A stretch of 64,000 nucleotides of DNA from positions 806,001 through 870,000 of the forward strand of contig NZ_UFTA01000002.1 of the NCBI RefSeq assembly GCF_900445265.1, in the 5' to 3' direction. Under the pieces are notes generated by a model that saw only the letters and a program-made list of their open reading frames with translations, was not told the DNA's origin and searched no databases. The position numbers and the translations under genes were made by a program. This DNA is from Anaerococcus octavius. Lineage in GTDB: Bacteria > Bacillota > Clostridia > Tissierellales > Peptoniphilaceae. The stretch's first letter is position 1; every line of letters begins with the position of its first letter. Below, piece after piece: positions 26,357-35,509 of the stretch.

Positions 26357-26402
26357 TTGACAATGAAAGCGTATTCATTTATTATTTAAGTAACTAGTTA
26401 CT
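26357..26402 (+). promoter_or_regulatory. Promoter and likely autoregulatory operator of the MarR-family gene
   Basis: TTGACA (26357-26362) and TATTAT (26380-26385) are 17 bp apart. A perfect 14-bp palindrome AGTAACTAGTTACT (26389-26402) covers the expected start of transcription and ends just before the CGGAGG ribosome binding site. Its place suggests repression by the MarR-type product. Confidence 0.75.
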
Positions 26403-26414
26403 ACGGAGGTTAAA

Positions 26415-26879
26415 ATGTCAAATAATCCACTAGAAGATAAGCAAATTATATTTGCAAATATATTTATATTCTCCAATCGCTTACAAACAGCATGCGAAAA
26501 AATACAAAGAGAAATAACGATGAAACAATGGTTAATGTTAGCTATAGCCTCAAGCATAGATGGGAATAAAAATCTAACTAAAATAGGGAATCTCATGGGA
26601 TGTTCAAGGCAAAATATTAAAAAATTAGCAAATCCTTTAGAAAACAAGGGCTTTATTGTATTTGAAAAGGGAGAAAATAATTCATTAAATATAATAATTA
26701 CAAAAAAATATTATGATTACTCAAAAAATATGAGTTCTAGTCATTTAAGAACTTTAAATCTTTTATTTGAAAAATTTAATGATGAAGAAATAAAGGAATT
26801 TATGAGATATTTAAAAAAATTGGAAGATGGTTTAATTAATGTAGAAACTTACGGAGAAACAATCAATGAAAGGAATTAA
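26415..26879 (+). CDS. MarR-family transcriptional regulator
   Basis: A 154-aa winged-helix protein. The DNA-binding region is NLTKIGNLMGCSRQNIKKLANPLENKGFI, with the recognition helix around SRQNIKKL and the wing in FEKGENNSLNIIITKK. It overlaps the next gene by 14 bp, so it likely controls its own operon with the DUF6544-like protein through the palindrome in its promoter. The ligand is unknown. Confidence 0.85.
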   Translation: MSNNPLEDKQIIFANIFIFSNRLQTACEKIQREITMKQWLMLAIASSIDGNKNLTKIGNLMGCSRQNIKKLANPLENKGFIVFEKGENNSLNIIITKKYYDYSKNMSSSHLRTLNLLFEKFNDEEIKEFMRYLKKLEDGLINVETYGETINERN

Positions 26880-27723
26880 AAACAAACTCATGCTTATAAT
26901 CGGTTGTTTATTTATTATTATTGGACTTTTAATTATATTTTTTAATATCCCCTATTCATCTTTAAAAAATGAATTTAATAATGATTTGGAACAAACAATT
27001 CAAAATACAAAAATAGAAAAAGATGTTTTTACAGAAGATGATTTTAGGTCATATCCACTTGCTATTCAAAAGTATATAACAAATAATGGATTTATCGGTA
27101 ATCAAAAAATGTCCTATTTAAATATTTTTTTTGAAAATACTGATTTTATACAAGATCCCAAAAAAATAAAATTAAAAATAGATTATAATCAATATAATTT
27201 TGCAAAAAGGCCAGCCAGACTCGCATACATAAATAGTTCCATTTATGGTATCCCTTTTGAAGGCTATGATTATTTTTTTAATGAAATTGGCGGAATGAAA
27301 GGTGTGATCGGAAAGAAAATACAAATTTTTAATCAAAAAGGATCCGATATAGATAAAGGGGCTTTATGCACATATCTTGCCGAATCATTATTTATTCCAA
27401 CCTCATTATTAGAAAATGATATAATTTTTGGAGAAATTGATCCATTTAATGTAAAGGCTACTATAAATTTAAAAGGAATAAGTGTAAGCGGAGTATTTAC
27501 CTTTAATGAAGAATATGAAATGATAAAATTTTATACAGAAGATCGTGCTGCAGTAAAAGATGACGGATCTGTTGATTATATTCCTTGGACAGCAAAGTGT
27601 GATAATTATAAAAAAGATAAAGATGGTATTAATTTCCCTAATAAGCTTAAAGCTATTTGGAATTATCCAGATAAAGATTTAATTTACTTCGATGGTAGTG
27701 TAAAATATTTTTCTTTTAAATAA
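26866..27723 (+). CDS. Membrane-anchored DUF6544-like protein
   Basis: A 285-aa protein with one N-terminal hydrophobic segment (8-27) and a large extracytoplasmic domain. Segments such as PLAIQKYITNNGFIG, the RPARLAYINSSIYGIPFEGYD block and YIPWTAKCDNYKK fit what I recall of the DUF6544 family, but I am not certain. It is the target gene of the MarR operon and may be a stress-induced envelope protein. Confidence 0.6.
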   Translation: MKGIKNKLMLIIGCLFIIIGLLIIFFNIPYSSLKNEFNNDLEQTIQNTKIEKDVFTEDDFRSYPLAIQKYITNNGFIGNQKMSYLNIFFENTDFIQDPKKIKLKIDYNQYNFAKRPARLAYINSSIYGIPFEGYDYFFNEIGGMKGVIGKKIQIFNQKGSDIDKGALCTYLAESLFIPTSLLENDIIFGEIDPFNVKATINLKGISVSGVFTFNEEYEMIKFYTEDRAAVKDDGSVDYIPWTAKCDNYKKDKDGINFPNKLKAIWNYPDKDLIYFDGSVKYFSFK

Positions 27724-27750
27724 AAAATAAGTCTTTAAAGACTTATTTTT
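27722..27750 (+). terminator. Bidirectional terminator between convergent genes
   Basis: AATAAGTCTTT/AAAGACTTATT is a perfect palindrome flanked by A and T runs. It serves the MarR operon and, on the other strand, overlaps the end of the DegV gene. Confidence 0.85.
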
Positions 27751-28642
27751 TATTGCCAGCCATTCTTTCCTTGCCCCAGTAAAAAATAGCAAGAGTCCCT
27801 GGACCTATATGACTTCCAATTGTTGGTCCGATATTAAATATTTTTACTCCACCATCTATATTTGGTAAAGCTTCTTCAATCATTTCTTTAGCTTCATTAG
27901 CTAGTTCCATATTATCTGCAGTTGAGATAAAGAATTGATCATTGTAATCATCACCATCAATTGCATTTTCTTTTATTCTTTCAAGTAAATTTTTTAGTAA
28001 CTTTTTTTTAGTTCTTATTTTTGCTGTTACTATCATATGTCCATCATCATCCACTTCTATCAATGGACAAATATGTAAAACTCCACCTATACTTGCCGCT
28101 GTTTTTGAAATTCTACCTCCACGTGCTACATACTCTAAATTCTCATTACTTGTATAGTTTATAACATGAAGCTTATTTTCTTGTGCCCAATTGTAAAGTT
28201 TTTCAGCATTCATCCCGTCTTTTTTTAGCTTTGACAATTTAGAAACCAATAAACCCACTCCTGCTGAAGCCATTTTTGAATCTATTGGGTAAACTTCTCT
28301 TTCCGGAAAATCTTCTTTTAGTATATTTATTGCTTCAAGTAATGATTCATATTGACTAGACATTCCTGTTGATAAGCAAATATGTACTACATCCTTACCA
28401 GATTCTAATAACGGTTTTAAATATTCTAAATATTCTCCTGTATTTATTCTTGATGTTGATGGAGTTGCTCCTTTCCTCATATTGTCATAGAAAGTTTTCA
28501 TATCCAAAGATTGACCAAAATCATCTAAGTAATCTTCTCCATTTAATTCATAATTTGCATTTATAACACTCACATCAAGCTTTTCTACATAGTCTACTGA
28601 TAAATCTATAGTAGATTCACAGCTTAATATATAATCTGACAT
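27743..28642 (-). CDS. DegV family (fatty-acid-binding, FakB-like) protein
   Basis: A 299-aa DegV fold protein. Family signatures are CESTIDLS at the N-terminus, TPSTSRINTGEYLE, HICLSTGMSSQYES and YVARGGRISKTAA. Proteins of this family bind a fatty acid and hand it to a FakA-type kinase for phosphorylation. The ATG at 28642 has AGAGGAGGATAT upstream and is preferred to an ATG 11 codons earlier. It is a single gene. Confidence 0.9.
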   Translation of the reverse strand: MSDYILSCESTIDLSVDYVEKLDVSVINANYELNGEDYLDDFGQSLDMKTFYDNMRKGATPSTSRINTGEYLEYLKPLLESGKDVVHICLSTGMSSQYESLLEAINILKEDFPEREVYPIDSKMASAGVGLLVSKLSKLKKDGMNAEKLYNWAQENKLHVINYTSNENLEYVARGGRISKTAASIGGVLHICPLIEVDDDGHMIVTAKIRTKKKLLKNLLERIKENAIDGDDYNDQFFISTADNMELANEAKEMIEEALPNIDGGVKIFNIGPTIGSHIGPGTLAIFYWGKERMAGNKK

Positions 28643-28756
28643 ATATCCTCCTCTAATTATTTTATATTTTATCATAAGTTATAGATAAGTCTACAAGTTA
28701 GCTGTCTTTATAACTCTCTTCATCTCTAAAAGCTTATACCCCAATTTTAAAAATCA

Positions 28757-29146
28757 TTAAATACTTGTAAGTATTTGCTTAGTTAAAAATTTTCTATCAA
28801 TTACTAAATCAAATACATCTAATACAAAATAATCATCATCTATTTTTAAATCTGGATAAGCATCTGCTTTTCTTATACATAAATCACTTATATCTAAAGA
28901 AAAGTCATCACATTGCCCAATTACAATGTACTGTGAAAAAGGATAAATTAAATTTTCCATTGAATCCAAGTATGGATAACCCACTTCTAAGGGTTTTTTT
29001 ATATCCACATTAATCTTATCTAAAAATTCATTTAATTGTGGATAAATATCACTTATTTTTTCAATATAAAATTTACACATAATACAATCACATATTTCAT
29101 TATAATTTTTATAAAAAAATTTAGTTTTTTCATTATTTACTTTCAT
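28757..29146 (-). CDS. Hypothetical cysteine-containing 129-aa protein
   Basis: The ATG at 29146 follows TTAGGGGATAT and is preferred to one 22 codons upstream. Near the N-terminus the cysteine cluster CDCIMC (with KFYIEK after it) could bind a metal, and the C-terminal half is acidic (DDFSLDISDLC). No family recognised. Confidence 0.5.
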   Translation of the reverse strand: MKVNNEKTKFFYKNYNEICDCIMCKFYIEKISDIYPQLNEFLDKINVDIKKPLEVGYPYLDSMENLIYPFSQYIVIGQCDDFSLDISDLCIRKADAYPDLKIDDDYFVLDVFDLVIDRKFLTKQILTSI

Positions 29147-29267
29147 AATATATCCCCTAAGTGCCTTATTAGTACTACTTTTTATGGTATCACTATATAA
29201 CGTTCTATTCAATTTTAAAAGTAATTAATGTATAATAAATTTGAAAGAAACTTTTTTAGGAGGAATT

Positions 29268-30353
29268 ATGAAATTAAATAAAGTTTTTTCTTTAGGTATG
29301 TCTCTAGTGGCTGCTTTAGCATTTACTGCATGTGGAAACAACGAAGCTAAAGATACTAAAGATTCTACAAATGAAACTGAAAGTACACAAACAGCCGAGA
29401 CAACAGAAACTAGTAAAAATATTGATAAGCTAACTGTTCAATTTGTCCCATCTCGTGAGCCAGATGAAATAATTACCGTTACAGAACCTTTAAAGGATAT
29501 GCTAAAAGACGAATTAGCTAAAGAAGGTTACAATGTTGAAAATGTTGATATATCAGTAGGTACTTCTTATGAAGCAACAGGAGAAGCTATGAGTGCTGGG
29601 ACTGTCGATGTCGGATTTATACCTGGCGGCACATATGTAACTTATGATGATGGTGTAGACGTAATACTTACCGCTACACGTGATGGACTATCTGTAGAAT
29701 CAGATGATCCTAAAGAATGGAATGACAATGCCCCTATAAAAAATATTGATGATCAAGTGACTTTTTATAGAGCATTAGTATTAGCAGGTCCTTCTGAAAA
29801 AGGAAAAGCTCTAGCTAAAAAAGTAAACAATGCAGAAGAATTAACTTGGGAAGAATTAGATGATTTAAACTGGGCAGTTATGGGACCTACTTCATCAGCA
29901 GGATACCTTTATCCATCACTTTGGATGAAAGATAAGTTTGACCACAGCATCTCAGATTTATCAAATGCTGTACAAGCTGACTCTTATGCATCATCATTCT
30001 CAAGACTAGCAACAGGTCAAGTTGATGCACTTGTGACATATGCAGATGCTAGAATGGACTATGCCGACCAATGGCAAAGTGAATTTGGCGGTAAAAATGA
30101 TATTTTTGATGATGTACAAGTAATTGGTGTAACTGACAAGATAATGAATGATACAATTTCAGTATCAAAAACTAGTAAAAAAATGACACCAGAGCTAATA
30201 GAAGCTTTACAAAATGCATTTATCAACATCGGTAAAACAAATGAAGGTAAAGAAGTAATTGCTATTTATACTCACAAAGGTTATGAAAAAGCAAATCCAG
30301 ATGACTATGAAGCTGAGCGTGAAGCCCAAAAAATGGCAAGAGATGCTAATTAA
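29268..30353 (+). CDS. phnD: Phosphonate/phosphate-type ABC transporter substrate-binding lipoprotein
   Basis: A 361-aa PhnD-type binding protein. The lipobox is FTACG (Cys about residue 20), followed by a Thr/Glu/Lys linker and the binding domain beginning LTVQFVPSREPDEI. Motifs such as GTVDVGFIPGGTY and GPTSSAGYLYPSLWM mark the ligand cleft. The ATG at 29268 follows TTAGGAGGAATT. It heads phnD-phnC-phnE-phnE-nucleotidase. Family members bind phosphonates, phosphite or phosphate esters; the ligand here is not established. Confidence 0.88.
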   Translation: MKLNKVFSLGMSLVAALAFTACGNNEAKDTKDSTNETESTQTAETTETSKNIDKLTVQFVPSREPDEIITVTEPLKDMLKDELAKEGYNVENVDISVGTSYEATGEAMSAGTVDVGFIPGGTYVTYDDGVDVILTATRDGLSVESDDPKEWNDNAPIKNIDDQVTFYRALVLAGPSEKGKALAKKVNNAEELTWEELDDLNWAVMGPTSSAGYLYPSLWMKDKFDHSISDLSNAVQADSYASSFSRLATGQVDALVTYADARMDYADQWQSEFGGKNDIFDDVQVIGVTDKIMNDTISVSKTSKKMTPELIEALQNAFINIGKTNEGKEVIAIYTHKGYEKANPDDYEAEREAQKMARDAN

Positions 30354-30379
30354 TTATTTATAAAAAATAAAAGAAAATA

Positions 30380-30418
30380 AAGACCTATGCCATATAAGGC
30401 TTTAGGTCTTATTTTTTA
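30380..30418 (+). terminator. Intercistronic hairpin between phnD and phnC
   Basis: AAGACCTA pairs with TAGGTCTT around an inner GCC/GGC stem, then ATTTTTTAA. It lies inside the operon, so it probably gives partial termination and a surplus of the binding protein. Confidence 0.65.
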
Positions 30419-30438
30419 ATAATAAAAGGAATATATTA

Positions 30439-31197
30439 ATGATAGAATTTAAAAATGTTTCAAAAATTTATGATGGTGGTTTTTTAGCTCTTAAAGATAT
30501 AAATCTAACTATTCCCGATGGTCAATTTGTTTCAATAATCGGATCTTCAGGTGCAGGCAAATCAACTCTAATTCGTACTATAAATAAAATGCATGATATT
30601 TCTAGTGGAGAGTTGATAGTAGATGGTAAGGATGTATCAAAACTTAAAGGTCAAGACTTACGTAATTACCGTCGTACTATAGGCATGGTTTTTCAAGGAT
30701 TCAATTTAGTAGAGAGAACTACTGCTCAAAAAAATGTGCTTTCTACTTTTGTACCAGATCTAAATTTTTTTCAAAAACTATTTGGTATATATACCAAAGA
30801 TATGAAAAGAAAATCCTTAGAAGCTTTAGACAGTGTAGATATACTTGATAAAGCTTATTCACGTACAGATGCTCTTTCAGGTGGGCAAAAACAAAGAGTA
30901 GCACTTGCACGTACTATCGTTCAAAATCCAAAAATAATTTTGGCTGATGAACCAATTGCAAGTCTTGATCCAGTTTCTAGCCGCCAGGTTATGAATTATT
31001 TTAGAATGTTAAATAAAGAATATGAGATAACAGTAATAATAAATATACACGATGTAGAAACTGCTCTTGAATATTCTGATAGGATACTTGGTATAAAAAA
31101 AGGTAAACTAACATTTGATGGTAACCCATCAGAGGTAAATGACAATGTTATTAGAAATATTTATTGTCAAGATCCAAAAGATATAGTTGTGGAGTAA
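30439..31197 (+). CDS. phnC: Phosphonate-type ABC transporter ATP-binding protein
   Basis: A 252-aa ATPase with Walker A GSSGAGKST, Q-loop FQGFNLVERTT, signature LSGGQKQRV and Walker B IILADEPIASLDP. The layout matches PhnC. It energises the two PhnE permeases encoded directly downstream. Confidence 0.93.
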   Translation: MIEFKNVSKIYDGGFLALKDINLTIPDGQFVSIIGSSGAGKSTLIRTINKMHDISSGELIVDGKDVSKLKGQDLRNYRRTIGMVFQGFNLVERTTAQKNVLSTFVPDLNFFQKLFGIYTKDMKRKSLEALDSVDILDKAYSRTDALSGGQKQRVALARTIVQNPKIILADEPIASLDPVSSRQVMNYFRMLNKEYEITVIINIHDVETALEYSDRILGIKKGKLTFDGNPSEVNDNVIRNIYCQDPKDIVVE

Positions 31198-31200
31198 GCC

Positions 31201-32013
31201 ATGAATAAGTTTTTTAGAGCAAAGTCTATTACCTTATCAAATGGAAAAGTAGTTGAAGAAAAAAAATCAGATGCCCTTTTGATTTCTCTCCTACTCCTTG
31301 TTTTTCTTATTATAGCTTTAAGGGTTACAGGTTATGATTCATCCTTACTTGCAAAAAATAGTCGCAATTTAACAGTTATTTTAAAAGATATATTTAATCC
31401 AGATTGGGATTATCTGCCAAAAGTTATAGGACCTACTATAGATACTATAAAAATGTCACTTTTTGGTTCTTTTTTAGGAGCTTTATTAGCCTTACCAGCA
31501 GCTTTTTTAGCAGCATCAAATATGGTAAATAATAGATTTATTAATTGGTTATTTAAATTAATGTTTACAATTTTAAGAACTTTACCTACACTAGTTATTG
31601 CCTTAATCGCAACTTACGTTTTTGGCTTAGGAACTCTAGCAGGTACATTTGCAATTTTTATTTTTTCCTTTGCCTATGTTGGTAAATTAATGTATGAAGA
31701 AATAGAAACTCAAGATCTAGGTGCATATGAAGCTATGATTTCTTTAGGTTATACAAAAGCTATGGCATTTTTTAAAGGTATTATTCCATCAATAATGCCA
31801 ACTTACCTATCTACTGCTTTATTTAACTTTGAAGGCAATGTACGTTATGCATCAATTTTGGGTTATGTAGGTGCTGGTGGCTTAGGATTATTAATAAATG
31901 AAAATATAGGTTGGCGTGATTATAACAGAGTTGGAACCATACTATTTGCCCTAGTTATTACAGTTTTTATCATAGAATTAATTTCTAGAACAATTAGAAA
32001 GAAATTATCTTAG
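31201..32013 (+). CDS. phnE: Phosphonate-type ABC transporter permease
   Basis: A 270-aa permease with about six transmembrane segments and the EAA-loop YEAMISLGYTKAMAFFKGIIPSIMP that contacts PhnC. The start lies 3 bp after the phnC stop with a GTGGAG site. It pairs with the next gene as a heterodimer. Confidence 0.92.
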   Translation: MNKFFRAKSITLSNGKVVEEKKSDALLISLLLLVFLIIALRVTGYDSSLLAKNSRNLTVILKDIFNPDWDYLPKVIGPTIDTIKMSLFGSFLGALLALPAAFLAASNMVNNRFINWLFKLMFTILRTLPTLVIALIATYVFGLGTLAGTFAIFIFSFAYVGKLMYEEIETQDLGAYEAMISLGYTKAMAFFKGIIPSIMPTYLSTALFNFEGNVRYASILGYVGAGGLGLLINENIGWRDYNRVGTILFALVITVFIIELISRTIRKKLS

Positions 32014-32022
32014 GAGGAAATA

Positions 32023-32835
32023 ATGGATAAAAAAATAGAAAAAGTTTTAAATGAAGAACCTAACTATAAAATTATTCGTACAATTCTTACAATAATAAGC
32101 ATTACCCTCCTATTTTGGTCATCAGGAGTTATGGATTTTTCAAAAGTTAGCAACCAAGGTTCAGATGTTGTAAAATCTATATTAGGTGGAATTATACATC
32201 CAGATATGACATTACTAAGTGATTTTTCTTCAGGAAGTTTATGGTATTTGATTTTTGAAACAATCTGCATAGCCTTTGTAGGAACATTAATTGGAGCTTT
32301 GATTTCCTTGCCTCTGGCATTTTTATCTTCTGCAAATATTGTTCCAAGAATTATTGCAGAAATATTCAAACTGCTTATTTTACTAATAAGAACAATACCT
32401 GCAATTGTATATGGTTTGATGTTTATAAGAGTTACAGGTCCTGGGCCTTTTGCCGGTGTTATGACTATGACTTTTACATCTATAGGTATGCTTACAAAAT
32501 TATTCCAAGAAACAATCGCTGATATCGATACAGATATTCTTGAAGCATTTGAATCACTCGGAATAAATACTTGGGGAAAAATAAGATTTGGAATCCTACC
32601 ACAACTTTTTGCAAGTTTCTTATCTACTATCATCTATAGATTTGATATGAATATACGTGACGCTACGACTCTTGGTTTAGTTGGAGCTGGCGGTATAGGC
32701 GCCCCACTTATATTTGCTATAAATGCTTATAGGTGGAATGAAGTTGGAGTAATACTGCTTTCACTAATGTTATTAGTCTTAGTTGTAGAACTACTATCAA
32801 CAAGAATCAGAAAAAAACTTGCCTATGGCATATAG
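32023..32835 (+). CDS. phnE: Second phosphonate-type ABC transporter permease
   Basis: A 270-aa paralogue of the preceding permease. The EAA-loop is LEAFESLGINTWGKIRFGILPQ, followed by GLVGAGGIGAPL. An AGGAGG site precedes it. Two PhnE genes in tandem are common in Firmicutes. Confidence 0.92.
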   Translation: MDKKIEKVLNEEPNYKIIRTILTIISITLLFWSSGVMDFSKVSNQGSDVVKSILGGIIHPDMTLLSDFSSGSLWYLIFETICIAFVGTLIGALISLPLAFLSSANIVPRIIAEIFKLLILLIRTIPAIVYGLMFIRVTGPGPFAGVMTMTFTSIGMLTKLFQETIADIDTDILEAFESLGINTWGKIRFGILPQLFASFLSTIIYRFDMNIRDATTLGLVGAGGIGAPLIFAINAYRWNEVGVILLSLMLLVLVVELLSTRIRKKLAYGI

Positions 32836-32844
32836 GAGATTTTT

Positions 32845-34386
32845 ATGAAAATAACTATATTAGAAACAAGTGATATACACGCTTATGTATCAACAAAATC
32901 ATTTACTAATCCTAACAAATACGAAAATCATTCTCTTTCAAAAGTAAAAACGTATATAGATGAAATTAAAAGAGAAAATGAAAATGTTATCTATATTGAT
33001 AATGGAGATAGTATACAAGGATCACCTCTAGGTACATTTTATAAAAATAATAATGATCTTAAAAATCTAGCATATGTATATAACCTGTTAAATCCAGATG
33101 CAGTTATTTTAGGAAATCATGATTTTAATTATGGGCAAGATTATTTAAAATCATATATAAACTACCTATACGCCCCAGTTTTATCAGCAAATACAATCGA
33201 TAAAAATAGCTTTTTAGATATTAGACCGTATATTATAAAAAATATTGAAAATATTAAAATTGGAATATTAGGACTTACTACTCAATATATTCCTCACTGG
33301 GAACGCCCAGAAAATATAAAGGGTTTGTCATTTAAATCAGCTCTAGAAACTGCAAAGTATTATCTTCCTATTCTAAAAAATGAAGAAAAGTGTGATATTG
33401 TTATAGTTTCATATCATGGAGGATTTGCTAAAGATATAGAAACAGGACTAGAACTTACAGCTCAAACTGGTGAAAATGAAGGTTATGAATTGCTATATTC
33501 TAATCTAGACTTTGATGTGTTTCTAACTGGTCATGCTCATAAAGAAATATCGGGTATTTATAACAATATAGCTGTTGCTCAGCCTGGATTTGCAGCTAGC
33601 AAAGTATCTGAGATAACCCTATATATTGATGAAAATAAAAATATAATAAAAAAAGAAGTAGAGCTAAAAGATCTAAAAGAAGTTTCCGCAAGCGAAAAAA
33701 TAGAAAATTTTATTCAAGACGATATGTATAAAGTTAACAAATATTTGAGTCAAAAATGCGGGCAAATATCACCATCTGCTCTTATAGATACTGTAAATAT
33801 AGCACAAATTTCTGGACACCCCTATATTGATTTAATAAATCAAATTCAAATGTCATATACAAATACCGATATAGCAAGTGTAGCTATTTATTCTAAAGAA
33901 GCCAAAGGTATACCTTATAATGTAACTATGAGAGATATAATTACAAACTATAGATTTAATAATACTTTAATGAAGATAAAAGTTAGAGGCAAAGAATTTA
34001 AGCAAATACTTGAGTATAACTCAAATTATTTTATGATAGATGAAGAAGGAAAACTTGTTCATAATCCAGAATATTTTATTTATAATTATGATATTTATTC
34101 TGGAGTTAACTATACTTACGATTATTCAAAAGAAAAAGGAAATAGATTGATAAGTGCGATCTATAAGGGTCATCAAATAACTGATGATGAAATAATTATA
34201 TTTGCTACAAATAACTACAGAGCCATAGGTGGAGGTGACTTTCCAGTCTTAGATGGTTCACAAGTTATATGGGAATCATCTCAAGAAATTCCTCAACTAA
34301 TTTTTGATTATATAAGTAAAGAAAAAAATGTAATTATAAATAACTATCCTAGTATAAATACAATAGGTTTTAAATGTGTAGACTAA
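32845..34386 (+). CDS. Cytosolic 5'-nucleotidase/2',3'-cyclic phosphodiesterase-type metallophosphatase
   Basis: A 513-aa UshA-family enzyme without a signal peptide. The metal site is ETSDIHAYVS, DNGDSIQGS, LGNHDFNYG and TGHAHKE; the C-terminal nucleotidase domain ends with the FATNNYRAIGGGDFP stacking loop. Its start follows the second permease by 9 bp behind TAGGAGA, so it is the last gene of the transporter operon. A phosphatase inside the cell, next to a PhnCDE transporter, suggests that an imported phosphate ester, possibly a nucleotide or cyclic nucleotide, is dephosphorylated here (inference). Confidence 0.88.
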   Translation: MKITILETSDIHAYVSTKSFTNPNKYENHSLSKVKTYIDEIKRENENVIYIDNGDSIQGSPLGTFYKNNNDLKNLAYVYNLLNPDAVILGNHDFNYGQDYLKSYINYLYAPVLSANTIDKNSFLDIRPYIIKNIENIKIGILGLTTQYIPHWERPENIKGLSFKSALETAKYYLPILKNEEKCDIVIVSYHGGFAKDIETGLELTAQTGENEGYELLYSNLDFDVFLTGHAHKEISGIYNNIAVAQPGFAASKVSEITLYIDENKNIIKKEVELKDLKEVSASEKIENFIQDDMYKVNKYLSQKCGQISPSALIDTVNIAQISGHPYIDLINQIQMSYTNTDIASVAIYSKEAKGIPYNVTMRDIITNYRFNNTLMKIKVRGKEFKQILEYNSNYFMIDEEGKLVHNPEYFIYNYDIYSGVNYTYDYSKEKGNRLISAIYKGHQITDDEIIIFATNNYRAIGGGDFPVLDGSQVIWESSQEIPQLIFDYISKEKNVIINNYPSINTIGFKCVD

Positions 34387-34390
34387 AAAT

Positions 34391-34424
34391 AGATTAGTTA
34401 TCAATTGATAGCTAATCCTTTTTT
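34391..34424 (+). terminator. Bidirectional terminator after the phn operon
   Basis: GATTAGTTATC and GATAGCTAATC pair with one G-U, followed by a T run. It stands between convergent genes. Confidence 0.8.
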
Positions 34425-34429
34425 AATTT

Positions 34430-35509
34430 TTATTTTCTTCTTAAAAGTAAATTTTCTTTTTCAAGCTTAAAAATCTTATACATAAGCCATATTATTCCAA
34501 TAGTTAATATTGTATGACCAAGACCTGAAATACCTGAAATTGCACTTAAACTAATAGTTTCTTTGCCGTCAGATACGATAGTATAAATGCCTTTTAAAAT
34601 CATGGTTACAATAAAAATGGTAAAACCTATTATATATGTATAGTATGCTTTGCTAATCTCAATAATTTTTTCATCATCATAATTTCTAACTATCAAATAT
34701 ATACCAAGTAAAGTTAAAAAACCAAGAGTTAGAATGTGAGTATGAACTAATTTTAAATAAGTCGGATCAAAAAATCCATAATATTTAGTAAATTTTCTAG
34801 AAAATGCACCAGAAAATATTCCTAAAATTGCTAAAGTTATAGATAATGCTAAAATTGAGCTTTTATTAAATTCTTTTGTAAAATATTTATATCCTAATAT
34901 AACAATAAATAAGTAAGCAATAGTTTTTGGCATCATCAAAGCACCAATCGCTGGATACTTGTCTGCAAATAATACTACAGGTATATAAAAAGCAAAACTT
35001 AGTAATATTAGCCACCACATATTTTTTAAGCCAGGTTTTTCTTTTTCTCTGTATGACCAAATTATCAAAAATATTCCTAAAATTAAAAATGGTATGTTTC
35101 TGTATATGCCCCATGCATATGGCTCATTTGCACTTCCCCAGTTATTTTGCGGCATAAGTGTAAATAATATTCTAATTGTTGCTAGAATATAAACCAAAAA
35201 TTTCTTTTTATTATCATAGTCTTTACTTTGATTTCTATAAAAATAATAATACAAAATATAAAAAATGGTCATAGTAATGCTCGTTACGAATTTCCCCCAG
35301 GAAAGAGCACTAACATTTGCTTCTAATCCACCAGGACTCAAATGTGAAATCACACGTGGAATCAAGTGAAAACTATCACCTATTCCTAAAATCATTGCCA
35401 TAATTGCAAATAACTTTGCTTGTCTGTTGTCTTCAAAAATCAATCTCAATCCCAAACTTATAACTAAAACTAAATAACTAATATCAAATATACTTTCACC
35501 TAATTTCAT
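34430..35509 (-). CDS. Polytopic membrane protein, DUF2871-like C-terminus
   Basis: A 359-aa protein with about eleven hydrophobic segments. The C-terminal part has LVHTHILTLGFLTLLGIYL, the histidine-containing pattern of DUF2871 and of heme-copper-oxidase-like folds; the N-terminal part carries GDSFHLIPRV. The ATG at 35509 is set by an excellent AAAGGAGGT site inside the tetR gene, which it overlaps by 14 bp. It is therefore coexpressed with, and probably controlled by, the TetR protein. Function unknown; heme binding or export is a guess. Confidence 0.65.
   Translation of the reverse strand: MKLGESIFDISYLVLVISLGLRLIFEDNRQAKLFAIMAMILGIGDSFHLIPRVISHLSPGGLEANVSALSWGKFVTSITMTIFYILYYYFYRNQSKDYDNKKKFLVYILATIRILFTLMPQNNWGSANEPYAWGIYRNIPFLILGIFLIIWSYREKEKPGLKNMWWLILLSFAFYIPVVLFADKYPAIGALMMPKTIAYLFIVILGYKYFTKEFNKSSILALSITLAILGIFSGAFSRKFTKYYGFFDPTYLKLVHTHILTLGFLTLLGIYLIVRNYDDEKIIEISKAYYTYIIGFTIFIVTMILKGIYTIVSDGKETISLSAISGISGLGHTILTIGIIWLMYKIFKLEKENLLLRRK

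Noticed and set aside
32064-32633. 189-codon open frame opposite the second phnE
   Set aside because: Antisense shadow of a permease gene with no start signals.
29268-34386. Phosphonate-degradation (C-P lyase) operon
   Set aside because: The transporter genes are present but no phnG-M genes or phosphonatase, only a nucleotidase.
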